Source of the DNA: Gemmatimonadota bacterium
GTDB lineage: Bacteria > Gemmatimonadota > Gemmatimonadetes > Gemmatimonadales > Gemmatimonadaceae
NCBI GenBank assembly: GCA_023249305.1
Contig: JAHFCU010000020.1
Location: forward strand, 1 to 39,913
Length of the DNA: 39,913 bases
Direction of reading: 5' to 3'
The position numbers were made by a program, and so were the translations under genes. Position 1 is the first letter of the stretch. Each line of letters opens with the position of its first letter. The notes under the pieces were generated by a model. The model was not told the DNA's origin. It worked only from the letters and a program-made list of their open reading frames with translations, and ran no database searches. Shown here piece after piece: positions 15,332-23,513 of this stretch.

Positions 15332-17599
15332 TCACCGCACTCTCAATATCCCAAGCTGCGCCCCATCGCTCGCTCCAAACGCGCTGCCGCTCGACTTCAT
15401 GAAGCCGAGCACCAGCGGCCCCGGCGACGGGACGTACGGACCCACCGACCCGTACGTCATTGTGCCCTGAATCAGCGGCCCTTCGGCGTAGCCGCCTGCC
15501 GGAACCGAGAAGAGCTTCAATGGCCATTGATCCGGAAAACCGGCAATCGTCGCCTGGCGCGCCATCAATTGCCGCAGGTTGCGGGACAGGAACCGATACC
15601 GTGCACTTACCTGGCTCCTCGGCACGCCGAGGATGCTGTCCGCCCAGATCGCGACGGAAAAGTCGCCGAAGAGTCTGGCAAACGGTTCGCCCGTACGCGC
15701 CTCGACGTTCGCAATCCCCGTCAGCGACGTCTGCACGAGCCGTCGATAGATGGAATCGCCTTTCTGGTCACCCAGCCAGCGCAGGAAGAGCCACGACGCC
15801 CCGCGCTCTTCAATCGAACCGCCACCATCGTATGTCGTCACCGAGTGGTTCGTCGTGCTGTTCAGGTAGATGTACGCGTTCAGTAGTTGCGGGGCGATGA
15901 ACGGCTGCGACGAGTCCGGGAAGATCTGCTGCGGCGTTGACCGGCCGAGCGGCGGTGGGAACCGCGCCTCGTACACCTTCGACGCAAGCTCCTCCGCTAT
16001 GTGGCTCAGCCCTTCGTTCAGCCACCCTTCCTCCGATTCGCCCCCACGAGCCACAACGTGGTGGAAGAACGAGACCATGTGCTGCATCTCGTGGATGAAC
16101 GTGCCCGACAGGTAGCGCTGCACGTCGAGCGATGCGTGCGGACAGCTGTAGAGCGCGAACGGGTCGGGGACGAGGCCGTAGAAGATCTCGCCCGCGTTCG
16201 AATTCGGAAGCGACGGCACGAGGTCGCGCCCCCAGAAGAACCCGGTCACGAACCCCTTCAACGCGCAATCGTTCGCCGCCACCAGTGCGTTCACCCGCTG
16301 CGTCAGGAAGACGAGCACCTTGCCGTTGCGATCAACATCCGACTCGGGCCCGAATGACTCAACCACGGTGCGGTACAGCTCCGCGTCGAACAGGTGGCCG
16401 AGCTTCTGTAGGTCCGCGTCGTTGTAGCCGGGGAACGCCGTCGTGTCCACATAGATGCCGAGGTGATCGCCGAGGAAGCGCAGCTTGCCGGTGGCTGTCG
16501 TCACTTGGCTGCCATCGAGCACCGTGATCACCTTGAACGTCCGCAGGCTCCCCAGCGTCAGCGCGAGCATCGGCGGGTGGTACGGCTCGGCGGTGTGCGC
16601 GACCGGCGCAATGCGCCGCTCCTCATCGCGCAAGTGCGCATCCAACTCCTGCTGCGCGGTCCGCAGTGCGGCGCGCGGCACCCAGCCTTCACTTTCAAAC
16701 AGCGCCGCCGCCGTCGCGATGCCGGCCGTCACGCGCGCCGCCGTCTCCACCACGGTGGTCGCACGTGTGGCGAACTGAGGGACGATGATGTACGACGCGA
16801 AGCCTTCAGTCGCCAAGGTCACGCACGACGACAGCTCGGCGGAACCAATCACCGTTGCCTCGTACGGCCGCAGCGTGATCGGCCGGCGGCGCGGTGTGTA
16901 CGACAGCATTCGCGGCGCCGTCCACGCGCTGCCGCTCAGCACGCGCACCCCCACGCTACCCGCGGGAAGACAATCGGGCACCACCACGCGCAACTCGGCG
17001 TCCGATCCGCTCACGGGCTTCACGCGCACGCCGCCGATCTCAACCGTTGACGCCACGCCGCCAAGCGCGTTCCCCGCAACGGCGAGCGTATCTCCGGGGC
17101 CAACGCTCCCCGGCAGGAAGCCGCTGATCGCCGCACCGTTCGTTGCCGTCGCCGTCAACGTGATGGCGCGGTCTCCCGCCCCCGCCGGAAACGCAAGTAC
17201 CTCGACGCGTCCGGCACGGATCCCGAGACGCAGCTCTGCCCGGGCGACGCCGTTCGCGTCAGTTACCGAAAGCGAATCGAGCATTGCGGCACTATCGGCG
17301 CTCCCCGCTCCGACGCGGAAGACGACAACCGTCGCCCTCACGGGCGCGCCCGCGACGTCGCGCACCTCGACCGCGAACGACTGCGCAAGCAGGCTTCCGG
17401 CGGGCGCGGTCTGCGCATCACCCGCGACTACGCGCAACGTGAAGTCGTGCCCCGCTGTCAGCACGCGCTCGTGTGCACAGCCTGTGGCCAAGACCACAGC
17501 AGAAATTCTCCAGACTCGCCTCGCGCGTCTGGAGATTAACCCTTTGATTGACAAGCGATTAGGCACTCGCAATTGGTTTCGAAATTGCTTTGACGGCAC
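15332..17599 (-). CDS. M30-like metalloprotease lipoprotein with Ig-like and IPT domains
   Basis: This protein of up to 755 residues has a lipobox (LATGC near residue 41) after a basic, hydrophobic leader. Residues about 45-150 look like a Big_1-type Ig fold (AVEVRDVAGAPVRATVVVF...DANGVARAEL); about 150-240 resembles an IPT/TIG domain (GDTLAVAGNALGG...VEIGGVRV); the C-terminal half is a zinc protease with HEMQH in FIHEMQHMVSFFHH and a downstream WLNEGLSHIAEE, as in M30 hyicolysin-like peptidases. The start is uncertain: GTG at 17599, GTG at 17566 or TTG at 17554 all keep the lipobox, and the first lies inside the dnaE promoter. First gene of the envelope operon running down to 13220. Confidence 0.8.
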   Translation of the reverse strand: MPSKQFRNQLRVPNRLSIKGLISRRARRVWRISAVVLATGCAHERVLTAGHDFTLRVVAGDAQTAPAGSLLAQSFAVEVRDVAGAPVRATVVVFRVGAGSADSAAMLDSLSVTDANGVARAELRLGIRAGRVEVLAFPAGAGDRAITLTATATNGAAISGFLPGSVGPGDTLAVAGNALGGVASTVEIGGVRVKPVSGSDAELRVVVPDCLPAGSVGVRVLSGSAWTAPRMLSYTPRRRPITLRPYEATVIGSAELSSCVTLATEGFASYIIVPQFATRATTVVETAARVTAGIATAAALFESEGWVPRAALRTAQQELDAHLRDEERRIAPVAHTAEPYHPPMLALTLGSLRTFKVITVLDGSQVTTATGKLRFLGDHLGIYVDTTAFPGYNDADLQKLGHLFDAELYRTVVESFGPESDVDRNGKVLVFLTQRVNALVAANDCALKGFVTGFFWGRDLVPSLPNSNAGEIFYGLVPDPFALYSCPHASLDVQRYLSGTFIHEMQHMVSFFHHVVARGGESEEGWLNEGLSHIAEELASKVYEARFPPPLGRSTPQQIFPDSSQPFIAPQLLNAYIYLNSTTNHSVTTYDGGGSIEERGASWLFLRWLGDQKGDSIYRRLVQTSLTGIANVEARTGEPFARLFGDFSVAIWADSILGVPRSQVSARYRFLSRNLRQLMARQATIAGFPDQWPLKLFSVPAGGYAEGPLIQGTMTYGSVGPYVPSPGPLVLGFMKSSGSAFGASDGAQLGILRVR

Positions 17600-17618
17600 G
17601 CCGCGCTCGCGCTATCCT
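17590..17618 (+). promoter_or_regulatory. Sigma-70-type promoter of the dnaE operon
   Basis: TTGACG (17590-17595), a spacer of exactly 17 bp, and TATCCT (17613-17618). Transcription would start near 17625, so the ATG at 17620 would lie upstream of the transcript and the ATG at 17629 would be nearly leaderless. No Shine-Dalgarno site precedes either ATG. Confidence 0.72.
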
Positions 17619-17628
17619 TATGAATTCA

Positions 17629-20600
17629 ATGTCGTTCGTCCATCTGCACTGCCATTCCGAGTTCTCGCTGCTTGACGGCGCGAACCGGATCGAAGACCTG
17701 ATCGATCGGGCGCTGGAGTTCGAGCAGCCGGCCCTCGCCATCACCGATCACGGTAACCTGCATGCCGCGTGGGAATTCCAGGAGAAGGCCAAGAAGGCCG
17801 GTCTCCGCCCCATCATCGGCATGGAGGCGTACGTTGCCACCGCCGACCGCCGCGCGCGCACACGTGGCGGCCCGGGAGAGCGCAACTACTATCACCTCAT
17901 CCTCCTCGCCCAGAATCTCACCGGGTATCGCAACCTGGTGAAGCTCTCGTCGCTGGCCTACACAGAGGGGTTCTACGGCAAGCCACGTGTGGATCGCGAG
18001 CTCCTCGCGAAGTATAACGAGGGGATCATCGTCTCCTCCGCGTGCATGGCCGGCGAGATCGCCACGCACCTGCTCGCCGATCGCGCCGCCGAGGCGCGCC
18101 GCGCGGCCGAATGGTATGCCGACGTCTTCAAGGACCGCTACTACCTCGAGGTACAGGCGCACAACTCGGGTGACCAGGCCCTCCTCAACGAGCGTGTGCT
18201 CAAGCTCGCCGGCGAGCTGAGTCTCCCGGTCGTCGCCACGAACGACTCGCATTTCCTGCGCGCCGAGGACCACGACGCGCACGACATCCTGCTTTGCATC
18301 GGCCTCAAGAAGGATCGCGCCGATGCCAACCGCATGCGCTACGACCGCGGGCTCTACTTCAAGAGCGCGCCCGAAGTGCGCGAGTTCTTCCCCGAACGTC
18401 CCGACGTCCTCGAAAACACGCTCAAGATTGCCGAGCAGGTGGACGTGAAGTTCGGCAAGAAGTACCACCTGCCGTCCTTCCCCCTCCCCAAGGGCGTGAA
18501 GACGGAGAACGACCTGCTCGTGCAGCTCGCCAAGGACGGCATCAAGGAGCGCTACGGCTCGCCCCTTCCCGCCAACGTGAAGGAGCGCATGGAATACGAG
18601 CTCGACGTCATCACGACGACGGGCTATGCGGGCTACTTCCTGATCGTCGCCGACTTCATCAAGGCGGCGCGCGACCGCGGCATTCCGGTGGGCCCGGGCC
18701 GCGGCTCGGCGGCTGGCTCAATCGTCGCCTACGCGCTGCGCATCACGGACGTCTGCCCGCTCAAGTACGACCTGCTCTTCGAGCGCTTTCTCAACCCGGA
18801 ACGCGTCTCGATGCCCGACATTGACGTGGACTTCTGCGAAGAGCGCCGCGGCGAGGTCATCGAGTACGTGCGCGAGAAGTACGGGCGCGACTCGGTGGGG
18901 CAGATCATCACGTTCGGAACGCTCAAGTCGCGCGCCGCCATCAAGGACGTGGGACGTGTGCTCGGCTTCACGCCGGGCGAGACCGACGCGATCGCCAAGC
19001 TGATCCCCAACGCGCCCAACTACTCGCTGACCATCAAGGACGCGATCACCAAAGTCCCCGAGGTCCGCAAGCTCTACGACCAGGACGAGCGCCACCAGCA
19101 GCTCTTCGACTTCTCGATCGCGCTCGAAGGGCTCTCGCGCCACGCGGGCATTCACGCTGCCGGCGTTGTCATCGCCCCCGGCCCGCTCGACGAATACGTC
19201 CCGGTCTGCACGCAGGAGTCGAAGGGCTCCGGCGCGGGAGATGACGAGCGCGTCGTCGTCACGCAGTACGACATGAACATGCTCGAGAAGGCCGGGATGC
19301 TGAAGATGGATTTCCTCGGCCTGACGACGCTCACCGTCATCCACGACACGCTCGCCGCCATCAAGGCGCGCCGCGGCGAAGCCGTGAACCTCGACGCCAT
19401 TCCGTATGACGACGACGCGGTGTACCGCATGCTCCGCCTCGGGCGCACCGCCGGCGTCTTCCAGTTCGAGTCGGCGCTCGCCACCGACACGGTGCGCAGC
19501 ATGCACGCCGATCGATTCGACGATCTCGTCGCGTCCAACGCTCTGCTGCGCCCCGGCCCGCTCGACGCCGGTATGCACCGCGTTTATTGCCGTCGCAAGA
19601 AGGGCGACGAGCCGGTGTCGTACGCGCTGCCCGAACTGCAGGAGATCCTCGCGCCGACGTACGGCGTCATCACCTATCAGGAGCAGGTGATGCGCATCGC
19701 GCAGCGGTTGGCGGGCATTTCGCTCGCCGAAGCCGACGTGCTGCGCAAGGCGATGGGCAAGAAAGACGACGAGCTTATCCGAAAGGAGCTCGGCAAGTTC
19801 GTCGAGAAGGCGATCGCCAAGGGCTTCGACAGGCGCGTCATTGAGGACATCGCCGGCCAGCTCGAGACCTTCGGCCGCTACGGCTTCAACAAATCGCACT
19901 CGGTGGCGTATTCCGTCCTGTCGTACCAGACGGCGTACCTCAAGACGCATTTCGCAGCCGAGTTCATGGCGTCCCTGCTCTCGGCGTGCATCGGCGACAC
20001 CGACTCGGTGGTGAAGTACATCAACGAGGCGCGCGACCTCGGCTTGCAGATCCTCCCGCCCGACGTCAGTGAGTCGGGATACAAGTTCACCGTCGTTGGC
20101 GACGACCGCATTCGCTTTGGACTGGGTGCCGTGCGCAACGTGGGCCGCTCGGCGATTGACTCCATCATTGCCGCGCGCACAGGGCACCCGATCACCACGC
20201 TGTACGAACTGTGCGAACGCGTGGACCTGCGAACCTGCAACAAGCGCGTGCTCGAGGCGCTCGTCTTCGCGGGCGCCATGGACGGGTTAGGCCATCGCGC
20301 CCAGCTCGCCGCCGCGCTCGACGGTGCCATGCAGTCGGCGTCGCTCGTGCAGCACGAGCGCGTCTCCGGCCAGGGATCGCTCTTCGGCGGCCTCGGCGAC
20401 GCCGCGGATGCGCGCAGGCAGATTGCCCCAACGCTGCCGGGCATCAAGCCGATGTCCGAGAGCGAGCGGTTGCAGAAGGAAAAGGAGATCCTCGGCTTCT
20501 ACATCTCCGGCCATCCGCTCGAGCCGTTCCGCGCCGAATGCGAACTGCTGGCCTCGCACACGGTGGCGGCGCTCGGCCACTGGTCCGACAGTGCAATCTC

Positions 20601-21108
20601 CATTGGCTGCGTGATCACGGCGATCCGACGGCAGGTGAGCAAGAAGTCGGGCGCTGAGTTCGCACGTCTGGTGGTCGAGGACTTCTCCGGGGCCGGCGAG
20701 GTCCTTGTCTTCCCCGAGGCGTGGGCGGCGCTCGCGGACAAGGTGCAGACCGACGTGCCCATCATGATCAGGGGGAGCTACTCCCGCCGCGACCAGGGGG
20801 TTGAGAATCCGACGTTCATTGTCGAGAGCGTCACGCGCCTCGCCGAACTGCGCACGACGGGCCAGATTGCGGTAGCCCTCGAACTGGCCGCCGGGAGCGG
20901 CCTAGCCGGAGGCGTGATGCAGGACGTGCGGGCCGTCGCCGAGACACACCCGGGGGCGGCGCCGTTGGAGGTGCATTGGAAGGGCGCGGACGGCGCGACC
21001 ACTCGGCTCCGCTCGTCGTCGCTGACAGTCTCGACGGCTGGGGCTTCACTGCTGGAACTTCGCGCGCTCCTTGGTGAGGAGCGCGTGCGCCTGGTGCGCG
21101 GGAGCTGA
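17629..21108 (+). CDS. dnaE: DNA polymerase III subunit alpha
   Basis: The replicative polymerase has 1159 residues from the ATG at 17629 (1162 from the ATG at 17620). I prefer 17629 because the -10 box ends at 17618. Domains: N-terminal PHP (FVHLHCHSEFSLLDGANRI, then DHGNLHA); polymerase palm with PDIDVDFCEERR (catalytic Asp397 and Asp399) and LKMDFLGL (Asp561); fingers with the GRYGFNKSHSVAYS motif; a helix-hairpin-helix region; and a C-terminal OB fold (ISIGCVITAIRRQVSKKSG). This is the DnaE1-type architecture. It heads a four-gene operon; accA starts 1 nt after the stop. Confidence 0.97.
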   Translation: MSFVHLHCHSEFSLLDGANRIEDLIDRALEFEQPALAITDHGNLHAAWEFQEKAKKAGLRPIIGMEAYVATADRRARTRGGPGERNYYHLILLAQNLTGYRNLVKLSSLAYTEGFYGKPRVDRELLAKYNEGIIVSSACMAGEIATHLLADRAAEARRAAEWYADVFKDRYYLEVQAHNSGDQALLNERVLKLAGELSLPVVATNDSHFLRAEDHDAHDILLCIGLKKDRADANRMRYDRGLYFKSAPEVREFFPERPDVLENTLKIAEQVDVKFGKKYHLPSFPLPKGVKTENDLLVQLAKDGIKERYGSPLPANVKERMEYELDVITTTGYAGYFLIVADFIKAARDRGIPVGPGRGSAAGSIVAYALRITDVCPLKYDLLFERFLNPERVSMPDIDVDFCEERRGEVIEYVREKYGRDSVGQIITFGTLKSRAAIKDVGRVLGFTPGETDAIAKLIPNAPNYSLTIKDAITKVPEVRKLYDQDERHQQLFDFSIALEGLSRHAGIHAAGVVIAPGPLDEYVPVCTQESKGSGAGDDERVVVTQYDMNMLEKAGMLKMDFLGLTTLTVIHDTLAAIKARRGEAVNLDAIPYDDDAVYRMLRLGRTAGVFQFESALATDTVRSMHADRFDDLVASNALLRPGPLDAGMHRVYCRRKKGDEPVSYALPELQEILAPTYGVITYQEQVMRIAQRLAGISLAEADVLRKAMGKKDDELIRKELGKFVEKAIAKGFDRRVIEDIAGQLETFGRYGFNKSHSVAYSVLSYQTAYLKTHFAAEFMASLLSACIGDTDSVVKYINEARDLGLQILPPDVSESGYKFTVVGDDRIRFGLGAVRNVGRSAIDSIIAARTGHPITTLYELCERVDLRTCNKRVLEALVFAGAMDGLGHRAQLAAALDGAMQSASLVQHERVSGQGSLFGGLGDAADARRQIAPTLPGIKPMSESERLQKEKEILGFYISGHPLEPFRAECELLASHTVAALGHWSDSAISIGCVITAIRRQVSKKSGAEFARLVVEDFSGAGEVLVFPEAWAALADKVQTDVPIMIRGSYSRRDQGVENPTFIVESVTRLAELRTTGQIAVALELAAGSGLAGGVMQDVRAVAETHPGAAPLEVHWKGADGATTRLRSSSLTVSTAGASLLELRALLGEERVRLVRGS

Positions 21109-21109
21109 C

Positions 21110-22075
21110 ATGGGAAGTTCAGCGCTGGAATTCGAGAAGCCGATTCTCGAGCTCGAACGGCAGATCGAGGAGATGCGCCGGAGTTCGACCGAGCAGAGCA
21201 TCAACATCACCGCCGAACTCGCGCCGCTCGAGCACAAGCTTGGCGAGATGCGCCGCGAGGTCTACAAGAACCTCACGCCCGTGCAAAAGGTGCAGGTGGC
21301 GCGCAACTCGCGCCGTCCGTTCACGCTCGACTACGTGAAGCTCTGCTTCACCGACTTCATCGAGCTGCATGGCGACCGACTGTTCCGCGACGACGCCGCG
21401 ATCGTCGGCGGCTGGGCGCGGCTCGACGGCGAAACGGTGATGATCATCGGCCACCAGCGCGGCCGTGACACCAAGGAGAACATTCATCGCAACTTCGGCA
21501 TGCCGCACCCTGAGGGATACCGCAAGGCGCTGCGCCTGATGAAGCTCGCCGAGAAGTTCCACGTGCCCGTCCTCACGTTCATTGACACGCCGGGGGCGTG
21601 GGCCGGACTTGGCGCCGAGGAGCGCGGGCAGAGCGAGGCGATTGCGCGCAACCTATTCGCGATGTCCGAACTGCAGGTGCCGATCGTCGCCACGGTCATC
21701 GGCGAGGGCGGGTCCGGCGGCGCGCTCGCGCTCGGTGTCGCCGACCGCATCCTGATGTTCGAGCATTCCGTGTACTCGGTGATCACCATCGAGGGATGCG
21801 CGGCCATCCTGTGGAAAGACGGCAAGAGCCCCGAGATGCGCGAGCGCGCTGCGAGCGCCCTGCGCATCACCGCGCCCGACCTGCTCGAACTCGGCGTGAT
21901 TGACGAGATTCTGCCCGAACCGGAAGGCGGCGCGCATGCCGACCACACCGCGGCCGCGGCGACGCTGCGCGAGCGCCTGATGGAGAACCTCGAGGACTTG
22001 CGCAAGCTGAAACCGGAGAAGCTCGTTCGCCGGCGCCGCGACAAGTTCCTGAAGATGGGTCAGTTCGAGGAGTAG
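21110..22075 (+). CDS. accA: Acetyl-CoA carboxylase carboxyltransferase subunit alpha
   Basis: AccA with AccD transfers CO2 from carboxybiotin to acetyl-CoA, giving malonyl-CoA for fatty acid synthesis. The 321-residue length is standard. Motifs: N-terminal ALEFEKPILELERQIEEM, PVQKVQVARNSRRPFTLDY, the long conserved GDRLFRDDAAIVGGWARL and GHQRGRDTKENIHRNFGMP, TFIDTPGAWAGLGAEERGQ, and IGEGGSGGALALGVADR. The ATG at 21110 has GGAG 6 nt upstream, inside the dnaE terminus, and the gap to dnaE is one base. dnaE next to accA is a recurrent arrangement in bacteria. accD is not in this window. Confidence 0.97.
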   Translation: MGSSALEFEKPILELERQIEEMRRSSTEQSINITAELAPLEHKLGEMRREVYKNLTPVQKVQVARNSRRPFTLDYVKLCFTDFIELHGDRLFRDDAAIVGGWARLDGETVMIIGHQRGRDTKENIHRNFGMPHPEGYRKALRLMKLAEKFHVPVLTFIDTPGAWAGLGAEERGQSEAIARNLFAMSELQVPIVATVIGEGGSGGALALGVADRILMFEHSVYSVITIEGCAAILWKDGKSPEMRERAASALRITAPDLLELGVIDEILPEPEGGAHADHTAAAATLRERLMENLEDLRKLKPEKLVRRRRDKFLKMGQFEE

Positions 22076-22076
22076 G

Positions 22077-23510
22077 GTGGAGCACCTGATCGAAGTCGCC
22101 TTCAAGGGCAATCGCCGCGAGTTCTTCCGCTGGTCGTTCGAGGCGCCGCCACCCGTCACGGCCGCCATCATTGTGGACGCGGAACGCGGCGAGGACCTGG
22201 GACGCGTGCACGCCACTGGTGACCTCGCCGCGCACCGCAAGGCGGGGACGACGCACGGCAAGGGGCAGCGTGAGCCGCTCCGCGTTGCGTTGCGGCTGGC
22301 TACCGGCGATGACATCGCGCGCGCCAAGACGCTCCGTACCGACGAGGAATCCGCGCGCCGCATCGCTGTGGCGAAGGCGCGCGCGCTCAACTTGCAGATG
22401 AAGGTTTCCGACGCCGAGTGGCAGTGGGACCGCCGCCGCCTCACGTTCTACTTCACGGCCGAGGAGCGCGTGGACTTCCGCACGCTCGTGCGGCAGCTCG
22501 AAAGCCACTTCGCCGTCCGCGTGCAGATGTGGCACATCGGCCCGCGCGATGAGGCCAAGCGGCTCGACGGAGTGGGCCACTGCGGGCGCCAGCTCTGCTC
22601 AGCCGCGTGGCTTCCGGAACTGCTCCCCGTGAAGACGTCGCTCGCCAAGGAGCAGCGCCTCTCGACGATCACGCCGACGCAAATCTCCGGCGCCTGTGGA
22701 CGTCTGATGTGCTGCCTGCGCTATGAGCACGAGTTCTACGTGGCGGCGCGCAAGCGATTCCCCAAGCAGGGCAAGTTGGTACAGACGCTGCAGGGCGAAG
22801 AGAAAGTCGAGCACACCGACATCTTCCGCGATCTCGTGACGCTGCGAAGTCCGAACGCCGAACTGCGCACCATTCCGCTCGCGCAGTTCCGGCGGGAGCT
22901 CGCTGGAGAGGCCATGCCGCTCGAGGAAGAGACTCGCGACGCGGACGACGAAGGCGCGGAGGAAGGCGAGGTGCGCGTAGTTGCGGAGGCTCCGCGCGCG
23001 CCGATTACGCAGGTTCAGCGGGCTGTGGCGGCGTCGAGTGCTTTAGCGCCAAGCGCGCCACCTCCGAGCGCGCCACCTCCGAGCGCGCCACCTCCGAGCG
23101 CGCCACCTCCGAGCGCGCCACCTCCGAGTGCGCCACCTCCGAGTGCGCCACCTCCGAGTGCGCCACCTCCGAGTGCGCCACCTCCGAGTGCGCCACCTCC
23201 GAGTGCGCCAGCGCGTGACGAGCGACGAGCGGAGACACGCGGCGAGATTCTTCCGAGTCCTCCGCCTGTTGATAGTCCGGAAGGACCGCGCGACGCGCGG
23301 CCCGCAGCCCCTGACGCGCCGCAGGAGGCGGAGTCAGCGGGCGATGTCGAAGCGCGCCGCGGGCGTCGTCGTCGCGGCCGCCGCGGCGGACGCCGCCATC
23401 GCAACGAACATCATGGCAACAAAGGGCACACTGGCAACTCTGGGAACGGCGGCGGATCGGCTGGTCCCTCCGGCGTGCCCGGTGCGCCTCCGTCGAACCC
23501 AAATCGCTGA
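22077..23510 (+). CDS. PSP1-domain protein, RicT/YaaT-like, with minisatellite tail
   Basis: The protein has 477 residues from the GTG at 22077, one base after accA. The N-terminal 270 residues match the PSP1/RicT family: RVALRLATGDDIARA, MKVSDAEWQWDRRRLTFYFTAEERVDFR, the cysteine cluster GVGHCGRQLCSAAWLPE, and ISGACGRLMCCLRYEHEFY. In Bacillus, RicT (YaaT) works with RicA and RicF as an Fe-S complex that affects RNase Y and competence or sporulation, and several of its cysteines bind the cluster; all these cysteine motifs are present. The C-terminus is non-standard: an acidic segment, ten SAPPP repeats (23052-23201) and an Arg-rich, then Gly/Asn/His-rich tail. Such a tail suggests RNA or ribosome contact, by inference. 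metG follows 3 nt later. Confidence 0.85.
   Translation: MEHLIEVAFKGNRREFFRWSFEAPPPVTAAIIVDAERGEDLGRVHATGDLAAHRKAGTTHGKGQREPLRVALRLATGDDIARAKTLRTDEESARRIAVAKARALNLQMKVSDAEWQWDRRRLTFYFTAEERVDFRTLVRQLESHFAVRVQMWHIGPRDEAKRLDGVGHCGRQLCSAAWLPELLPVKTSLAKEQRLSTITPTQISGACGRLMCCLRYEHEFYVAARKRFPKQGKLVQTLQGEEKVEHTDIFRDLVTLRSPNAELRTIPLAQFRRELAGEAMPLEEETRDADDEGAEEGEVRVVAEAPRAPITQVQRAVAASSALAPSAPPPSAPPPSAPPPSAPPPSAPPPSAPPPSAPPPSAPPPSAPPPSAPPPSAPARDERRAETRGEILPSPPPVDSPEGPRDARPAAPDAPQEAESAGDVEARRGRRRRGRRGGRRHRNEHHGNKGHTGNSGNGGGSAGPSGVPGAPPSNPNR
23052..23210 (+). repeat. 15-bp in-frame minisatellite (SAPPP repeat) in the ricT-like gene
   Basis: Ten tandem 15-bp units AGY-GCG-CCA-CCT-CCG (23052-23201) are followed by a partial unit. 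The units are identical except for the serine codon: units 1-5 use AGC, units 6-10 and the partial one use AGT. Because the unit is a multiple of three, gain or loss of copies keeps the reading frame. Near-identity points to recent expansion. Confidence 0.95.
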
Positions 23511-23513
23511 ACA

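Noticed and set aside
18718..20187. A 489-codon minus-strand open frame inside dnaE
   Set aside because: It is antisense to conserved polymerase motifs, and its composition is typical of a shadow frame.
23052..23210. CRISPR-like repeat array
   Set aside because: Units are contiguous without spacers and encode SAPPP in frame; this is a coding minisatellite.
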